Shown piece by piece: positions 24,110 to 35,565 of a DNA stretch of 49,555 nucleotides. The stretch comes from Pseudomonadota bacterium (GTDB taxonomy: Bacteria > Pseudomonadota > Alphaproteobacteria > Acetobacterales > Acetobacteraceae). The position numbers and the translations under genes are program-made. The notes under the pieces were generated by a model. That model made no database searches, was not told the DNA's origin, and saw nothing but the letters and a program-made list of their open reading frames with translations. The stretch covers positions 1 through 49,555 of the forward strand of contig JAJYYH010000048.1 of NCBI GenBank assembly GCA_021801255.1. The letters run 5' to 3'. How positions within the stretch are numbered: position 1 is the first letter of the stretch; each line of letters starts with the position of its first letter.

Positions 24110-24604
24110 ATGCCCCAATTCCAACCGGATTTCATGTTCTATCTGCACGATGTCGCGCATCTGCTGCGCATCGCCGTTGATAAGCGCGCGCGCATGCACG
24201 ACATGACGCGCGCGCAGTGGCTGATCCTGCTACGCCTATACCGCCAGCCCGGCATGTCGCAGAAAGAATTGGCGGAATTGCTCGAGGTCGAGCCGATCAC
24301 CGTCGCTAGGCTGGTGGACCGTCTGGAGCAGCGGCGGATGGTGGAGCGCCGCCCCGACCCACATGACCGGCGCATCTGGCGGCTGCATCTCCTGCCCGAC
24401 GCCGCACCCCTGATCAGCGAGATCGAGGCCGAGCGTGACGAAATCTCCCGCATGGTCCGTCAGGGCATCGATGCCGAAACTATGGCGGTGCTGGTCGGCG
24501 CGCTCCAAAAAATGAAGGCGACGCTGTGCGGTGAATTGCGTTGCCATCGCCGGGGTGAGCAGGTGCGGCTGCTCGCCGAAGAGCCGGTCGAGGAGATCGC
24601 CTGA
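24110..24604 (+). CDS. MarR-family transcriptional regulator
   Basis: The 164-residue protein has the winged helix of MarR/EmrR: MTRAQWLILLRLYRQPGMSQKELAELLEVEPITVARLVDRLEQRRMVERRPDPHDRR, with the basic wing at about residues 80-86. It is the first gene of an operon with an EmrA-type adaptor and EmrB-type exporter gene (its stop TGA overlaps the emrA ATG), so it most likely represses them and is released by exported or toxic phenolic compounds. The ATG at 24110 has CAGGAGAGG upstream. Confidence 0.9.
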   Translation: MPQFQPDFMFYLHDVAHLLRIAVDKRARMHDMTRAQWLILLRLYRQPGMSQKELAELLEVEPITVARLVDRLEQRRMVERRPDPHDRRIWRLHLLPDAAPLISEIEAERDEISRMVRQGIDAETMAVLVGALQKMKATLCGELRCHRRGEQVRLLAEEPVEEIA

Positions 24605-25692
24605 TGTCGCAGGCGAGTGCAGCGCTTGCGGCGCGGGATGTTGATGTCGCGCTCCGGCCGCGGCGCAAATCCCGCCTGCTCCGCTCGATACTCATGCTTG
24701 GCGGCATCGCCGTGGTCGCCGGCGGTGCGCTTGGCTTCTGGCTCAATGGCGGACGCTACGCCTATACCGACGACGCCTATGTTCAGGCTGCCGTGCTCTC
24801 CGTCTCGACCGACGTCTCCGGCCTCGTTGCCGAGATCGACGTGCATGAGGGCGAGCGGGTCGCTAAAGGGCAGGTACTGTTCCGGATCGATCCGCGGCAG
24901 TTCGACATCGCGCTCGCCGGCGCGGAGGCCAATCTCGCCGAGACCGCGCTCACCATGGAAGCGATGAAGCGCGACTACCGGCGTATGCTGCACGATATCG
25001 ACGCCAAGGCCGCGCAGGTCGCTGACGACCAGGCCAATCTCGGCCGTTACGCCAATCTGGTGAAGGCTGGCGGCGTCACCCGCGCCGAGTATGACGACGC
25101 CCGCTTCAAGCTCGCCTCCGACCAGCAAGCGCTCGAAAGCCTGCGCGCCCAGGCCGAGGCCGAACTCGCACGCCTCAGCGGCAAGCCGGATATCGATGTG
25201 ACGAAAACCCCGCAATATCTCGAGGCCGCGGCCAAGGTGGCGGAAGCCGAGCGCGAGCTTGAGCATGCCACCGTCCGCGCGCCGTTCTCCGGCATTGTCA
25301 CCGAGGTCGATCATCTTCAGCCCGGCCAGTATCTCGCCGCCTCGACCGGCGCCTTCGGCCTGGTCTCCGACGAGCATGTCTGGGTCGAGGCGCAGCCCAA
25401 GGAAATCGAACTCACCTGGGTCAAGCCCGGCGATCCGGTCGATGTCACCGTCGATACCTATCCCGGCCGCGTCTGGCACGGCGTGGTGGAAAGCATCGCA
25501 CCCAGCAGCGGCTCGCAATTCTCGATCCTCCCGGCGCAGAATTCGTCGGGCAACTGGGTCAAGGTGGTGCAGCGCATTCCCGTCCGCATCCGCGTCGATC
25601 GCCGCCCCGATGACCCGCCGCTCCGCACCGGCATGAGCGTCGAGACCGAAATCGACACCGGCCACCATCGTACGCTTCAGGATCTGTTCTAA
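24604..25692 (+). CDS. emrA: HlyD/EmrA-family membrane fusion protein
   Basis: The 362-residue periplasmic adaptor has one N-terminal membrane helix (residues about 28-48), the TDDAYVQAAVLSVSTDVSGLV lipoyl half-motif, a helical hairpin (about residues 95-200) and the second half with ATVRAPFSGIVTEVDHLQPGQYL and a beta-barrel domain. It links the EmrB-type inner-membrane pump to an outer-membrane channel, which is not encoded here. It overlaps marR by one base and is 3 bp from emrB. Confidence 0.92.
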   Translation: MSQASAALAARDVDVALRPRRKSRLLRSILMLGGIAVVAGGALGFWLNGGRYAYTDDAYVQAAVLSVSTDVSGLVAEIDVHEGERVAKGQVLFRIDPRQFDIALAGAEANLAETALTMEAMKRDYRRMLHDIDAKAAQVADDQANLGRYANLVKAGGVTRAEYDDARFKLASDQQALESLRAQAEAELARLSGKPDIDVTKTPQYLEAAAKVAEAERELEHATVRAPFSGIVTEVDHLQPGQYLAASTGAFGLVSDEHVWVEAQPKEIELTWVKPGDPVDVTVDTYPGRVWHGVVESIAPSSGSQFSILPAQNSSGNWVKVVQRIPVRIRVDRRPDDPPLRTGMSVETEIDTGHHRTLQDLF

Positions 25693-25695
25693 ACT

Positions 25696-27240
25696 ATGGG
25701 CGCCGCGGCTGAGACGGTGATCGCCCATCGCGGCATCATCACCGTCTGCGCGATGGTGGCGACCCTGATGCAGGCGCTCGACGCCACCATCGCCAATGTC
25801 GCCCTGCCCTATATGCAAGGCAGCCTGTCCGCAACCTCGGATGAGATCACCTGGGTACTGACCAGCTATATCACCGCCGCCGCCATCATGACGGCGCCAG
25901 TCGGGTGGCTGGCCGCGCGGTTTGGGCGAAAGAATCTCTTCATCCTCAGTCTCGTCGGCTTCACCACCGCCTCGATGCTCTGCGGCATCGCCGAGAGTTT
26001 GCCCCAGATGGTGATTTTCCGCCTGCTCCAGGGCATGTTCGGCGCTGCCCTGGTGCCGCTCTCGCAGGCCACCATGCTGGATATCTACCCGGTGGCACAG
26101 CGCGGCTCGGCGATGGCAATCTGGGGCATCGGCGTGATGATCGGCCCGATCCTCGGCCCAACCTTGGGCGGCTATCTCACCGAACTCTACAACTGGCGCT
26201 GGGTGTTCTACGTCAACCTGCCCTTTGGCGTGCTCGCCATCATCGGCATGGCTGTTTTCATGCCGCGCTCGGAAACCCAGAGCGCTCTGCGCTTTGACTG
26301 GACCGGCTTCGCGGTAATCGCGCTCGGCCTCGGCGCCTTGCAAATGATGCTCGACCGCGGCCAGGATCAGGACTGGTTCTCGTCCCGCGAAATCATCACC
26401 GAGGCGGTCTTGGCGGGCTTGGGCATCTATCTCTTTCTCGCCCATCTCCTCACCGCCGAGCGCCCCTTTATCCGCCCGGTGATTTTTCGCGATCGCAATT
26501 TCTCGGCATCGATGCTGATGATGTTTGCAATCGGCCAGATCCTGGTCTCAAGCTCGGCCTTGATGGCGCCCTATCTGCAAACGCTGGCCAACTATCCGGT
26601 GCAGACCGCCGGGTTGGTGATGGCGCCGCGTGGCGCGGGCACCATGCTCGCGATGATGATCTCGGGCCGCCTCGTCCAGCGGCTCGATCCGCGCAAGCTG
26701 ATGTTCCTCGGCGTCGTGCTGCTGCTCGGCTCCAGCTACAGCATGACCGGCTGGACCCCCGATATCGCGATCCATATCCAGGTCATCACCATCATGATCC
26801 AGGGCATGGGAATTGGCTTCGTGTTCACGCCGCTCCAGGTGATCGCCTTCGCCACCCTGCCGATGGCAATGCGCACCGATGCCACCGCCATGCTGAGCCT
26901 GTTCCGCAATGTCGGCAGCGCCATGGGCGTCTCGCTCACCTCGGCGCTGCTCGCCCACAACATCCAGGTCGCCCATGCCGGGCTCGCGGCCAATATCACG
27001 CCCTTCAACCGCGCCTTACAGGCGAGCCCCTCGATCTACCACGCGCTCGACCCAACGACGCGGCCCGGCGCCGCCCTGCTCGATTTTCTCGTCAACCAGC
27101 AGGCGCAGATCATCTCCTATGTCGATGACTTCGTGTTCATGACACTCACCATCGTGCCCGCCCTGCTGCTGCTGCCGATCATGCGCCGCCCGGCCCATAG
27201 CACCGCCGCGCCGGAAGATCATCCAGCGGTCATCGACTAA
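25696..27240 (+). CDS. emrB: MFS multidrug exporter, DHA2/EmrB family
   Basis: This 514-residue, 14-helix transporter has LDATIANVALPYMQG in helix 1, motif A GWLAARFGRKNLF, and motif C GVMIGPILGPTLGGYL in helix 5, all diagnostic of DHA2 drug:proton antiporters. With EmrA it would expel hydrophobic drugs, uncouplers or fatty acids across both membranes. It is the last gene of the operon and is followed by a hairpin. Confidence 0.93.
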   Translation: MGAAAETVIAHRGIITVCAMVATLMQALDATIANVALPYMQGSLSATSDEITWVLTSYITAAAIMTAPVGWLAARFGRKNLFILSLVGFTTASMLCGIAESLPQMVIFRLLQGMFGAALVPLSQATMLDIYPVAQRGSAMAIWGIGVMIGPILGPTLGGYLTELYNWRWVFYVNLPFGVLAIIGMAVFMPRSETQSALRFDWTGFAVIALGLGALQMMLDRGQDQDWFSSREIITEAVLAGLGIYLFLAHLLTAERPFIRPVIFRDRNFSASMLMMFAIGQILVSSSALMAPYLQTLANYPVQTAGLVMAPRGAGTMLAMMISGRLVQRLDPRKLMFLGVVLLLGSSYSMTGWTPDIAIHIQVITIMIQGMGIGFVFTPLQVIAFATLPMAMRTDATAMLSLFRNVGSAMGVSLTSALLAHNIQVAHAGLAANITPFNRALQASPSIYHALDPTTRPGAALLDFLVNQQAQIISYVDDFVFMTLTIVPALLLLPIMRRPAHSTAAPEDHPAVID

Positions 27241-27243
27241 AAA

Positions 27244-27264
27244 TCCAGGGATTTCACCCCTGGA
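27244..27264. terminator. Hairpin after emrB
   Basis: TCCAGGG and CCCTGGA form a perfect 7-bp stem with a 7-nt loop just 4 bp past the emrB stop, between convergent genes. No long U-tract follows. Confidence 0.55.
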
Positions 27265-27300
27265 CCTCACCAAAAGCGGGGCCCTTGGAACCCTTCCTGT

Positions 27301-27900
27301 TCAGCCGCGCCAGAAGCGCGGAAACAGCATGGGCACCCGCGCGCGATAGGCCGTATAGACCTCGCCATAGAGACGCTTCAGCTTGCGTTCCTCGAAATGA
27401 ATGCCAATCAGCACATAGAGCGTGGCGAACAGCGCAGTCGCGCCAGTGAACGGCGCCCGGGCGTCGCCCCAGAGCAGCAGCAGCAGGCCGAGATAGAGCG
27501 GATGCCGGACCACGCCGTTGAGCCCGGCCGTGACCAGCGTCTCAGGCACGATGGCGCGGTCGGGGGTGCCAGCACGCATCTGCGCCAGCCCAAAAAACCG
27601 CGCCGGATCATAGGATCGACCGGCGATCAGCAGAATGAGAGCGCCGGCGCCGATCGCCACGTCCATCGCGAGACGCAGCGGCAAAGGCAGGGCAAACCCC
27701 GCCTGCCCGCCGAGCAGCAGCATACCAAGCCAGAGCACAAGCGCGAGATGAATGGCGGCGATGAGGTTATAGAGCAGGCGGTCGGCACGGCCGGCCAGAC
27801 GTTCGAGTAATCCCCTTCCCGCCGGCATCGCCAGCAGGCTGTGCCCAGCGCCAAAACTCAGCCAGAGCAGCGCATACCAGATCAACCCATCATTCTCCAT
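27301..27900 (-). CDS. NnrU/isoprenylcysteine methyltransferase-like membrane protein
   Basis: The 199-residue protein has about five to six membrane helices and, in its C-terminal half, VRHPLYLGLLLLLWG followed by HFEERKLKRLYGEVYTAYRARVPMLFP. This is the S-adenosylmethionine-binding signature shared by NnrU, PEMT and ICMT-type membrane methyltransferases. A methyltransferase role is likely, but the substrate is unknown. It is convergent with emrB and 42 bp downstream of the gtrA-like gene on the same strand. Confidence 0.75.
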   Translation of the reverse strand: MENDGLIWYALLWLSFGAGHSLLAMPAGRGLLERLAGRADRLLYNLIAAIHLALVLWLGMLLLGGQAGFALPLPLRLAMDVAIGAGALILLIAGRSYDPARFFGLAQMRAGTPDRAIVPETLVTAGLNGVVRHPLYLGLLLLLWGDARAPFTGATALFATLYVLIGIHFEERKLKRLYGEVYTAYRARVPMLFPRFWRG

Positions 27901-27942
27901 CTCGGGACGAAACTATACGCCCATGGTTGGGTGGGGGGAAAT

Positions 27943-28398
27943 TCAGCGAAACACAAAATGCCGGGAGGCGGCGAAATTCAACCCGAGCCCAGCAATCGCT
28001 CCAGCCGCCACCGCCAGCACGGGATGGGCATGCGCGCTGGGCGAGAATGCGATCAGGGCGGCATAGGCGCCGCGATTGACGAGAAAGCCAAGCGCGTTGC
28101 TGGAAATGAAGCGCGCCCATTGCCAATGCGCGGCCCCTCGTCCCCGTCCGCGAAAGGTCCAGGCGCGGTTGAACGCCCAATTGGTGCTCGCCGCCACCAG
28201 ATAGGCCGCGGCGCCCGCGCCATAGAGGCCGAGCGGGCGGGCGAGCGCATAGACCGTCGCGGTGTCGATGACGAAGCCGAGCGTGCCCACCGTGCCGAAA
28301 CGGAGGAATTCGGCGAGTAGGCGAAGCCGCGCCGGGCTGACCATACGCCGCGCGGGGTCAGGCAGCAGGGCGGCAAGACGGGCGAGCGCGGCTTCCAT
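27943..28398 (-). CDS. GtrA-family membrane protein
   Basis: From the ATG at 28398 the product is about 151 residues with four membrane helices and the GtrA pattern: FLRFGTVGTLGFVIDTATVYAL, STNWAFNRAWTFRGRG, WARFISSNALGFLVNRG and a final NFAASRHFVFR. GtrA proteins are thought to flip polyprenyl-linked sugars for surface glycans. The start is uncertain: ATGs also occur at 28410 and 28344 and none has a good ribosome-binding site. It is divergent from the first peptide-binding-protein gene. Confidence 0.8.
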   Translation of the reverse strand: MEAALARLAALLPDPARRMVSPARLRLLAEFLRFGTVGTLGFVIDTATVYALARPLGLYGAGAAAYLVAASTNWAFNRAWTFRGRGRGAAHWQWARFISSNALGFLVNRGAYAALIAFSPSAHAHPVLAVAAGAIAGLGLNFAASRHFVFR

Positions 28399-28555
28399 GG
28401 CACGCCGCATACCCGGGTTGCGCGCCTGCCGGCAACTCTGGCCCGCCGCTTGCTCCGCCTTGCAGTGCGAGGCGGCGGCTGCCATCGTCGGTGCGGGAAA
28501 ACCGGCGACGGCATGACAAGGCTGCCGCCGGGGCAGGCAGAAAAAAGGGGAACAG

Positions 28556-30142
28556 ATGAAACGACGGGCATTCCTGCAAAGCGCGGCCGCCGCCATGCTG
28601 CCGCTTACGGCACCCGGTTTGGCCTATGGGGCTGAGGCGCGCCTCCTGAAATTCATCCCGCAAGCCGATCTCGCCATCCTCGACCCGATCTGGACCACCG
28701 CCTATGTCACCCGCAACCACGGTTTTCTGGTCTTCGACACGCTGTTCGGTATCGATGGACAGTTCCGCCCACAACTCCAGATGCTGGAAAGCGCCGGCGC
28801 CGAATCCGACGGCCTCCTCTGGCGGCTCCGTTTGCGGGACGGGCTGAAATTTCACGACGGTACACCGGTTCTCGCGCGCGACTGCGTCGCCTCAATCCGC
28901 CGCTGGGGCGCCCGTGATGCCTTCGGCCAGGCGCTCCTCGCCGCAACCGATGAACTCACGGCGAGCGATGACCGCAGCATTGTCTTTCGCCTCAAGCGTC
29001 CCTTCCCGCTGCTGCCTGATGCACTCGGCAAGGCATCGAGCAACCTGCCGGCGATGATGCCCGAGCGGCTGGCGAAAACCGATCCCTTCACCGCGATCAC
29101 TGACATGATCGGCAGCGGCCCCTATCGCTTCAAGGCCGATGAGCGCGTCCCGGGCTCGCTGGTCGTCTATGAGCGTTTTGCCGATTATCGCCCGCGCGAC
29201 AGTGGTACGCCGGATTGGATCGCCGGCCCTAAAATCGCTCATTTCGACCGCATCGAGTGGCATGTCGTGCCCGATTCCGCAACCGCTTCGGCGGCCTTGC
29301 AGAGCGGTGAAGTTGACTGGTGGGAACAACCGACTTTCGATCTCTTGCCGCTGCTCAAGGGGGCTCCCGAGGTGACCATCGAGCAGATTGACCCCACCGG
29401 CTTTCCCTCGATGGCGCGTTTCAACCAGCTCTGGCCACCCTTCGACAATCCGGCCATCCGCCGTGCCCTGCTCGGCTGCGTGAGCGAGACCGACGAGATG
29501 ACCGCGGTCGCTGGCACCGATTCTCATCTATGGCGCGCTGATCTCGGGTTTTTCCCCCCCGCCTCACCAATGGCGAGCACTGCCGGCACCGCTATCCTCC
29601 AAGGGCCGCGCGATTACGACAAGGTCAAGCGTGATCTTGCCGCCGCCGGCTACAAGGGTGAGCGCGTGGTGGCGATGATCGCGACCGATTTCCCCGTCCT
29701 CAACGCGATGGGCGTGGTCGGCGCCGATATGCTGAAGCGAGCTGGGATGAATGTCGATGTGCTGGCAACCGACTGGGGCACAGTGGTGCAGCGCCGGGCG
29801 AAAAAGGATTCCCCCGAGAAAGGCGGCTGGAGCGTGTTTTTCACCTCGTTCTCCGGTCTCGATCAGTTCACCCCGGCAAGCTATGTGGCGCTGCGCGGCA
29901 ACGGGCAGAACGCCTGGTTCGGTTGGCCGACGGCGCCGAAACTGGAGGAATTGCGCGATCAGTGGTTCGCCGCCCCCGATCTTGCGGCCCAGAAGAAAAT
30001 CTGCGAGCAAATCCAGTTGCAAGCCTTTGTGGATGTGCCTTTCCTGCCGCTCGGCCTCTACTATCAGCCGACCGCGCATCGCAAGAACGTCACCGATCTG
30101 CTCAAGGGTCTGCCGATTTTCTGGAATGTGAGGAAGGGATGA
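28556..30142 (+). CDS. Peptide-type ABC transporter substrate-binding protein (first copy)
   Basis: This 528-residue family 5 extracellular solute-binding protein has an N-terminal signal with adjacent Arg residues (MKRRAFLQSAAAAML, possibly Tat) and the family blocks LLWRLRLRDGLKFHDGTPV, MIGSGPYRFKADE, and ALQSGEVDWWEQP. The family binds peptides, opines, nickel or glycosides; the ligand here is unknown. It begins a six-gene operon and is followed directly by a paralogue of nearly the same length. AAAGGGGAAC precedes the ATG. Confidence 0.92.
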   Translation: MKRRAFLQSAAAAMLPLTAPGLAYGAEARLLKFIPQADLAILDPIWTTAYVTRNHGFLVFDTLFGIDGQFRPQLQMLESAGAESDGLLWRLRLRDGLKFHDGTPVLARDCVASIRRWGARDAFGQALLAATDELTASDDRSIVFRLKRPFPLLPDALGKASSNLPAMMPERLAKTDPFTAITDMIGSGPYRFKADERVPGSLVVYERFADYRPRDSGTPDWIAGPKIAHFDRIEWHVVPDSATASAALQSGEVDWWEQPTFDLLPLLKGAPEVTIEQIDPTGFPSMARFNQLWPPFDNPAIRRALLGCVSETDEMTAVAGTDSHLWRADLGFFPPASPMASTAGTAILQGPRDYDKVKRDLAAAGYKGERVVAMIATDFPVLNAMGVVGADMLKRAGMNVDVLATDWGTVVQRRAKKDSPEKGGWSVFFTSFSGLDQFTPASYVALRGNGQNAWFGWPTAPKLEELRDQWFAAPDLAAQKKICEQIQLQAFVDVPFLPLGLYYQPTAHRKNVTDLLKGLPIFWNVRKG

Positions 30143-30153
30143 GGAAAACACCG

Positions 30154-31740
30154 ATGCGCAGGCGTGATTTTCTTGCAACCTCCATCGCCGCCGCCGGCGC
30201 GCTCGCGGCGCCGAACCTTGCGCGCGGAGCGGATGCGCGGGTTCTGCGCTTCGTGCCGCAAGCCAATCTGCCCAACCTCGACCCCGTCTGGGGCACGCAA
30301 TATGTCGTGCGCAACGCGAGTCTTTTGGTTTTCGATACGCTGTTCGGAATCGATTCCACGCTTACCCCACGGCCACAGATATGCGAGGGATATGAGGTTT
30401 CGAGTGATGGTAAAATCTGGACATTCCGACTGCGCGAGGGGCTAAAATTCCACGACGGCACGCCGGTTCGCGCGCAAGACGCGGTGGCAAGCCTCAGCCG
30501 CTGGATGGCACGGGATACCATGGGCCAGCTCATCCATGCCCGGCTCGATGCCATCGAGGCAACTGACGATCGCAACATCCGCATGCGGCTCGCGGCACCT
30601 TTTCCGAAAATGCTGTTCGCCCTTTCCAAGGGCAATCCCAATCTCCCCGCGATCATGCCCGAGCGCCTCGCCGCGACTGACCCCTTCAAGCAGATCGCTG
30701 AATTTATCGGCTCCGGGCCGATGAGGTTCGCGAAGGATGAATGGGTGCCGGGCTCGAAGGCAGTGTTTACGCGCTTTGACCTCTATGCGCCGCGGAGCGA
30801 GCCAGCCGATTGGCTGGCGGGTGGCAAGCGGATGAATTTTGACCGCATCGAATGGCAGATCATCCCCGACGCCGCAACCGCCGCGGCGGCGCTGCAAAGC
30901 GGCGAGATCGACTGGTGGGAAACGCCGCTGCCCGATCTCGTGCCCTTGCTCAAGCAAAGCGCCGATATACGCGTCGATATCGCCGATCCGCTCGGCAATG
31001 TCGGTATTCTGCGCATGAACCACCTCTATCCGCCATTCAACGATGTGCGTTTGCGCCAGGCCTTGCAAATGGTGGTAAACCAGCCCGACTATATGCGCGC
31101 GGTGGTCGGCAACGACGATGCGCTGTGGAAATCGATGCCGAGTTTTATCACCCCAGGCACGCCGCTCTATACCGAAGCCGGGGGTGATGTGCTGAGCGGG
31201 CCGCGGAATATTCCAGGTGCCCGGAAACAGCTCGCTGAGGCAGGCTACGGTGGCGAGAAAGTGGTGATGCTGGTTGCAACCGATCTCATCATTACCAAGG
31301 GCCAGGGCGACGTTTCGGCTGATGTGATGACCAAGGCCGGGTTCAATGTTGATTACGTCGCGACCGACTGGGGCACGGTAGGCGCGCGGCGCGCCAAGAA
31401 GGATCCGCCCGACAAGGGCGGCTGGAATATCTTTCACACCTGGCTCGCCGGGGTCGATTGTATCAACCCCGCCCCCAATATCGCTATTCGCACCAACGGA
31501 GCGAAGGCGTGGTTCGGCTGGCCCGAAAATCGGGCGATCGAGACAATGATCGCCGAGTGGTACGCCGCCCCCGATCTCGGCGCGGAGAAGCAAGTAATCG
31601 AAAAAATCAACCGCGCCTCGATGGAATTCGTAACCTTCATCCCAACCGGCTTCTTCTATGGCTATCAGGCGTGGCGACGCAATGTGAGCGGCATCGTCAA
31701 GGCACCGTTCCCGGTGTTCTGGGACGTGAAAAAAGGCTGA
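30154..31740 (+). CDS. Peptide-type ABC transporter substrate-binding protein (second copy)
   Basis: The 528-residue paralogue of the preceding gene shares long blocks with it (LRFVPQANLPNLDPVWG, KFHDGTPVRAQDAVASL, DWWETPLPDLVPLLK, ATDWGTV.ARRAKKD, FPVFWDVKKG). It has a twin-arginine-like leader (MRRRDFLATS). ATG 30154 has GAGGA with an 8-nt spacer and gives the same length as copy one; ATG 30139 overlaps the previous stop (ATGA) and would add five residues. Two binding proteins on one importer suggest two ligands or affinities. Confidence 0.92.
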   Translation: MRRRDFLATSIAAAGALAAPNLARGADARVLRFVPQANLPNLDPVWGTQYVVRNASLLVFDTLFGIDSTLTPRPQICEGYEVSSDGKIWTFRLREGLKFHDGTPVRAQDAVASLSRWMARDTMGQLIHARLDAIEATDDRNIRMRLAAPFPKMLFALSKGNPNLPAIMPERLAATDPFKQIAEFIGSGPMRFAKDEWVPGSKAVFTRFDLYAPRSEPADWLAGGKRMNFDRIEWQIIPDAATAAAALQSGEIDWWETPLPDLVPLLKQSADIRVDIADPLGNVGILRMNHLYPPFNDVRLRQALQMVVNQPDYMRAVVGNDDALWKSMPSFITPGTPLYTEAGGDVLSGPRNIPGARKQLAEAGYGGEKVVMLVATDLIITKGQGDVSADVMTKAGFNVDYVATDWGTVGARRAKKDPPDKGGWNIFHTWLAGVDCINPAPNIAIRTNGAKAWFGWPENRAIETMIAEWYAAPDLGAEKQVIEKINRASMEFVTFIPTGFFYGYQAWRRNVSGIVKAPFPVFWDVKKG

Positions 31741-31746
31741 GCGACG

Positions 31747-32688
31747 ATGCGCGCCTATCTGCTCCGCCGCATCCTCGCGACCATTCCGGTGATGGCGGTG
31801 GTGGCACTTTTCGTCTTCTCGCTGCTCTACATCGCACCCGGCGATCCGGCTGCGGTGATCGCTGGCGATCAGGCCTCGCCCGAGCAGATCGCGCATATCC
31901 GTGCATCTCTCGGCCTCGACCGTCCCTTCCTCATGCGCTTCGGCGACTGGCTCTGGCATATCCTGCACGGCGATCTCGGTACCTCGATCTTCACCAACCT
32001 GCCGGTCGCGCACATGATCGCCCAGCGTATCCAGCCGACATTGAGCCTGATGGTGTTCACCCTTGCACTCTCCCTGATCATTGCCATCCCGATGGGCGTG
32101 ATCGCTGCCTGGCAGCAGGGGAAATGGCCCGACCGCCTGATCATGGTTTTCGCCGTGCTCGGATTCTCGACCCCGGTGTTTGTCATTGGTTACGTGCTGG
32201 CCTTCGTCTTTGCCCTGGAGTTGAAACTTCTCCCCGTGCAGGGATTCACACCGATCGAACAAGGATTTTTGCCGTTCCTGCGCAGCCTGATCCTGCCCGC
32301 CTTCACCCTGGGCGGCATCTATATCGCGCTGATCGCACGTATCACGCGCGCAGCCATGCTCGATGTACTCTCGCAGGATTATATCCGCACCGCGCGTGCC
32401 AAGGGTCTCGGACAGGGCGCGGTGCTGTTCGTGCATGCTTTGAAAAACGCCGCGGTGCCGATCGTCACCGTCGTCGGGCTCGGGGTTGCGCTGTTGATCG
32501 GCGGGGCGGTGGTGACGGAGAGCGTGTTCGCCATTCCCGGCCTCGGCCGCCTTACCGTCGATGCCATCCTGCGGCGGGATTATCCGGTGATCCAGGGCGT
32601 CGTTCTGCTGTTCAGCTTCGTCTATGTGCTGGTCAATCTTGCCGTCGATCTGCTCTACACCGTCTTCGACCCAAGGATCCGCTATTGA
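31747..32688 (+). CDS. Peptide/nickel-type ABC permease, DppB family
   Basis: This 313-residue, six-helix inner-membrane permease carries the family N-terminal segment (MRAYLLRRILATIPVMAVV, then YIAPGDPA) and the EAA-type ATPase-contact loop DYIRTARAKGLGQGAVLFVHALKNA, followed by the typical ending ADLLYTVFDPRIRY-like. It lies 6 bp after the second binding-protein gene and overlaps the DppC-type gene by 4 bp. Confidence 0.93.
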   Translation: MRAYLLRRILATIPVMAVVALFVFSLLYIAPGDPAAVIAGDQASPEQIAHIRASLGLDRPFLMRFGDWLWHILHGDLGTSIFTNLPVAHMIAQRIQPTLSLMVFTLALSLIIAIPMGVIAAWQQGKWPDRLIMVFAVLGFSTPVFVIGYVLAFVFALELKLLPVQGFTPIEQGFLPFLRSLILPAFTLGGIYIALIARITRAAMLDVLSQDYIRTARAKGLGQGAVLFVHALKNAAVPIVTVVGLGVALLIGGAVVTESVFAIPGLGRLTVDAILRRDYPVIQGVVLLFSFVYVLVNLAVDLLYTVFDPRIRY

Positions 32689-33599
32689 GCCTCTCGCCGC
32701 CCAGCGCCCTACCGGCTGAATTCATCGCGCCCGATCTACCAGAACTGGTCGAGCCACGGCGCAAGCGCGGCAGGCTGGCGCGGTTCATCATCCGCCATCC
32801 GACGATCTTTGCCGGCCTCGTGCTAATCGGGTTGATGCTGCTGATCGCGCTCTTCGCGCCTTTCCTCGGCACCACCGATCCGACGGCACTCGCCCCGGCG
32901 CGGCGGCTTCGCCCGCCCTCGATGCAATACTGGTTCGGCACCGACATGCTCGGACGCGATATCTATTCGCGGGTGATCTACGGCACCCGCGTCTCGCTCA
33001 TCGTGGGCTTTGCCGTAGCTTTCCTCGCCGCCATAACGGGTCTTGCGATCGGCCTCGTCGCGGGCTTCGTGCGCTGGTCGGATGCCATCATCATGCGCGT
33101 CATGGACGGGCTGATGTCCATCCCCCCGATCCTGCTCGCCATCGCCCTGATCGCGCTGACGCGCGGGTCGGTGCAGAATGTTGTGATTGCCATCACGATC
33201 TCGGAAATTCCCCGTGTGGCGCGGCTGATCCGCGGTGTCGTGCTGGGATTGCGGGAACTACCCTTCATCGAGGCGGCGATCGCCTGTGGCACGCGCACAC
33301 CGAAACTCATCCTCCGCCATGTCCTGCCCAACACGCTCGCGCCGCTTGCCGTGCAGGCCACCTATATCTGCGCCTCGGCGATGATCACCGAGGCGATCCT
33401 GTCCTTCATCGGCGCCGGCACGCCGCCCACTATTCCATCATGGGGCAACATCATGGCGGAGGGACGCGCGCTCTGGCAGATCAAGCCGTCGATCGTATTT
33501 TTCCCCGCGATTTTTCTTTCGGCGACGGTGCTCGGCGTCAATCTGCTGGGCGATGGGCTGCGCGACGCGCTCGATCCCCGGCGCGCGCTCCGGCCCTGA
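32685..33599 (+). CDS. Peptide/nickel-type ABC permease, DppC family
   Basis: The 304-residue permease has six helices, FGTDMLGRDIYSRVIYGTRVSL and the contact loop EAAIACGTRTPKLILRHVLPN, as in DppC/OppC. The only start that fits is TTG at 32685, overlapping the DppB stop in a TTGA junction, so it is probably translated by coupling. No ATG occurs before the first conserved residues. The ATPase gene follows after 2 bp. Confidence 0.9.
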   Translation: MSLSPPSALPAEFIAPDLPELVEPRRKRGRLARFIIRHPTIFAGLVLIGLMLLIALFAPFLGTTDPTALAPARRLRPPSMQYWFGTDMLGRDIYSRVIYGTRVSLIVGFAVAFLAAITGLAIGLVAGFVRWSDAIIMRVMDGLMSIPPILLAIALIALTRGSVQNVVIAITISEIPRVARLIRGVVLGLRELPFIEAAIACGTRTPKLILRHVLPNTLAPLAVQATYICASAMITEAILSFIGAGTPPTIPSWGNIMAEGRALWQIKPSIVFFPAIFLSATVLGVNLLGDGLRDALDPRRALRP

Positions 33600-33601
33600 C
33601 C

Positions 33602-35565
<1,964 letters not shown>

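Noticed and set aside
24460-26445. Long open frame (661 codons) on the minus strand
   Set aside because: It is antisense to emrA and emrB, is His/Glu/Asp/Gly-rich with no domain, and mirrors the codon bias of the real genes.
30442-32436. Long open frame (664 codons) on the minus strand
   Set aside because: Antisense to the second binding-protein gene and the DppB-type permease gene; no motif and no ribosome-binding site.
31458-32684. Very long N-terminal extension of the DppC-type frame
   Set aside because: The extension lies in a shifted frame of two real genes and has no membrane pattern. The TTG at 32685 gives the normal protein.
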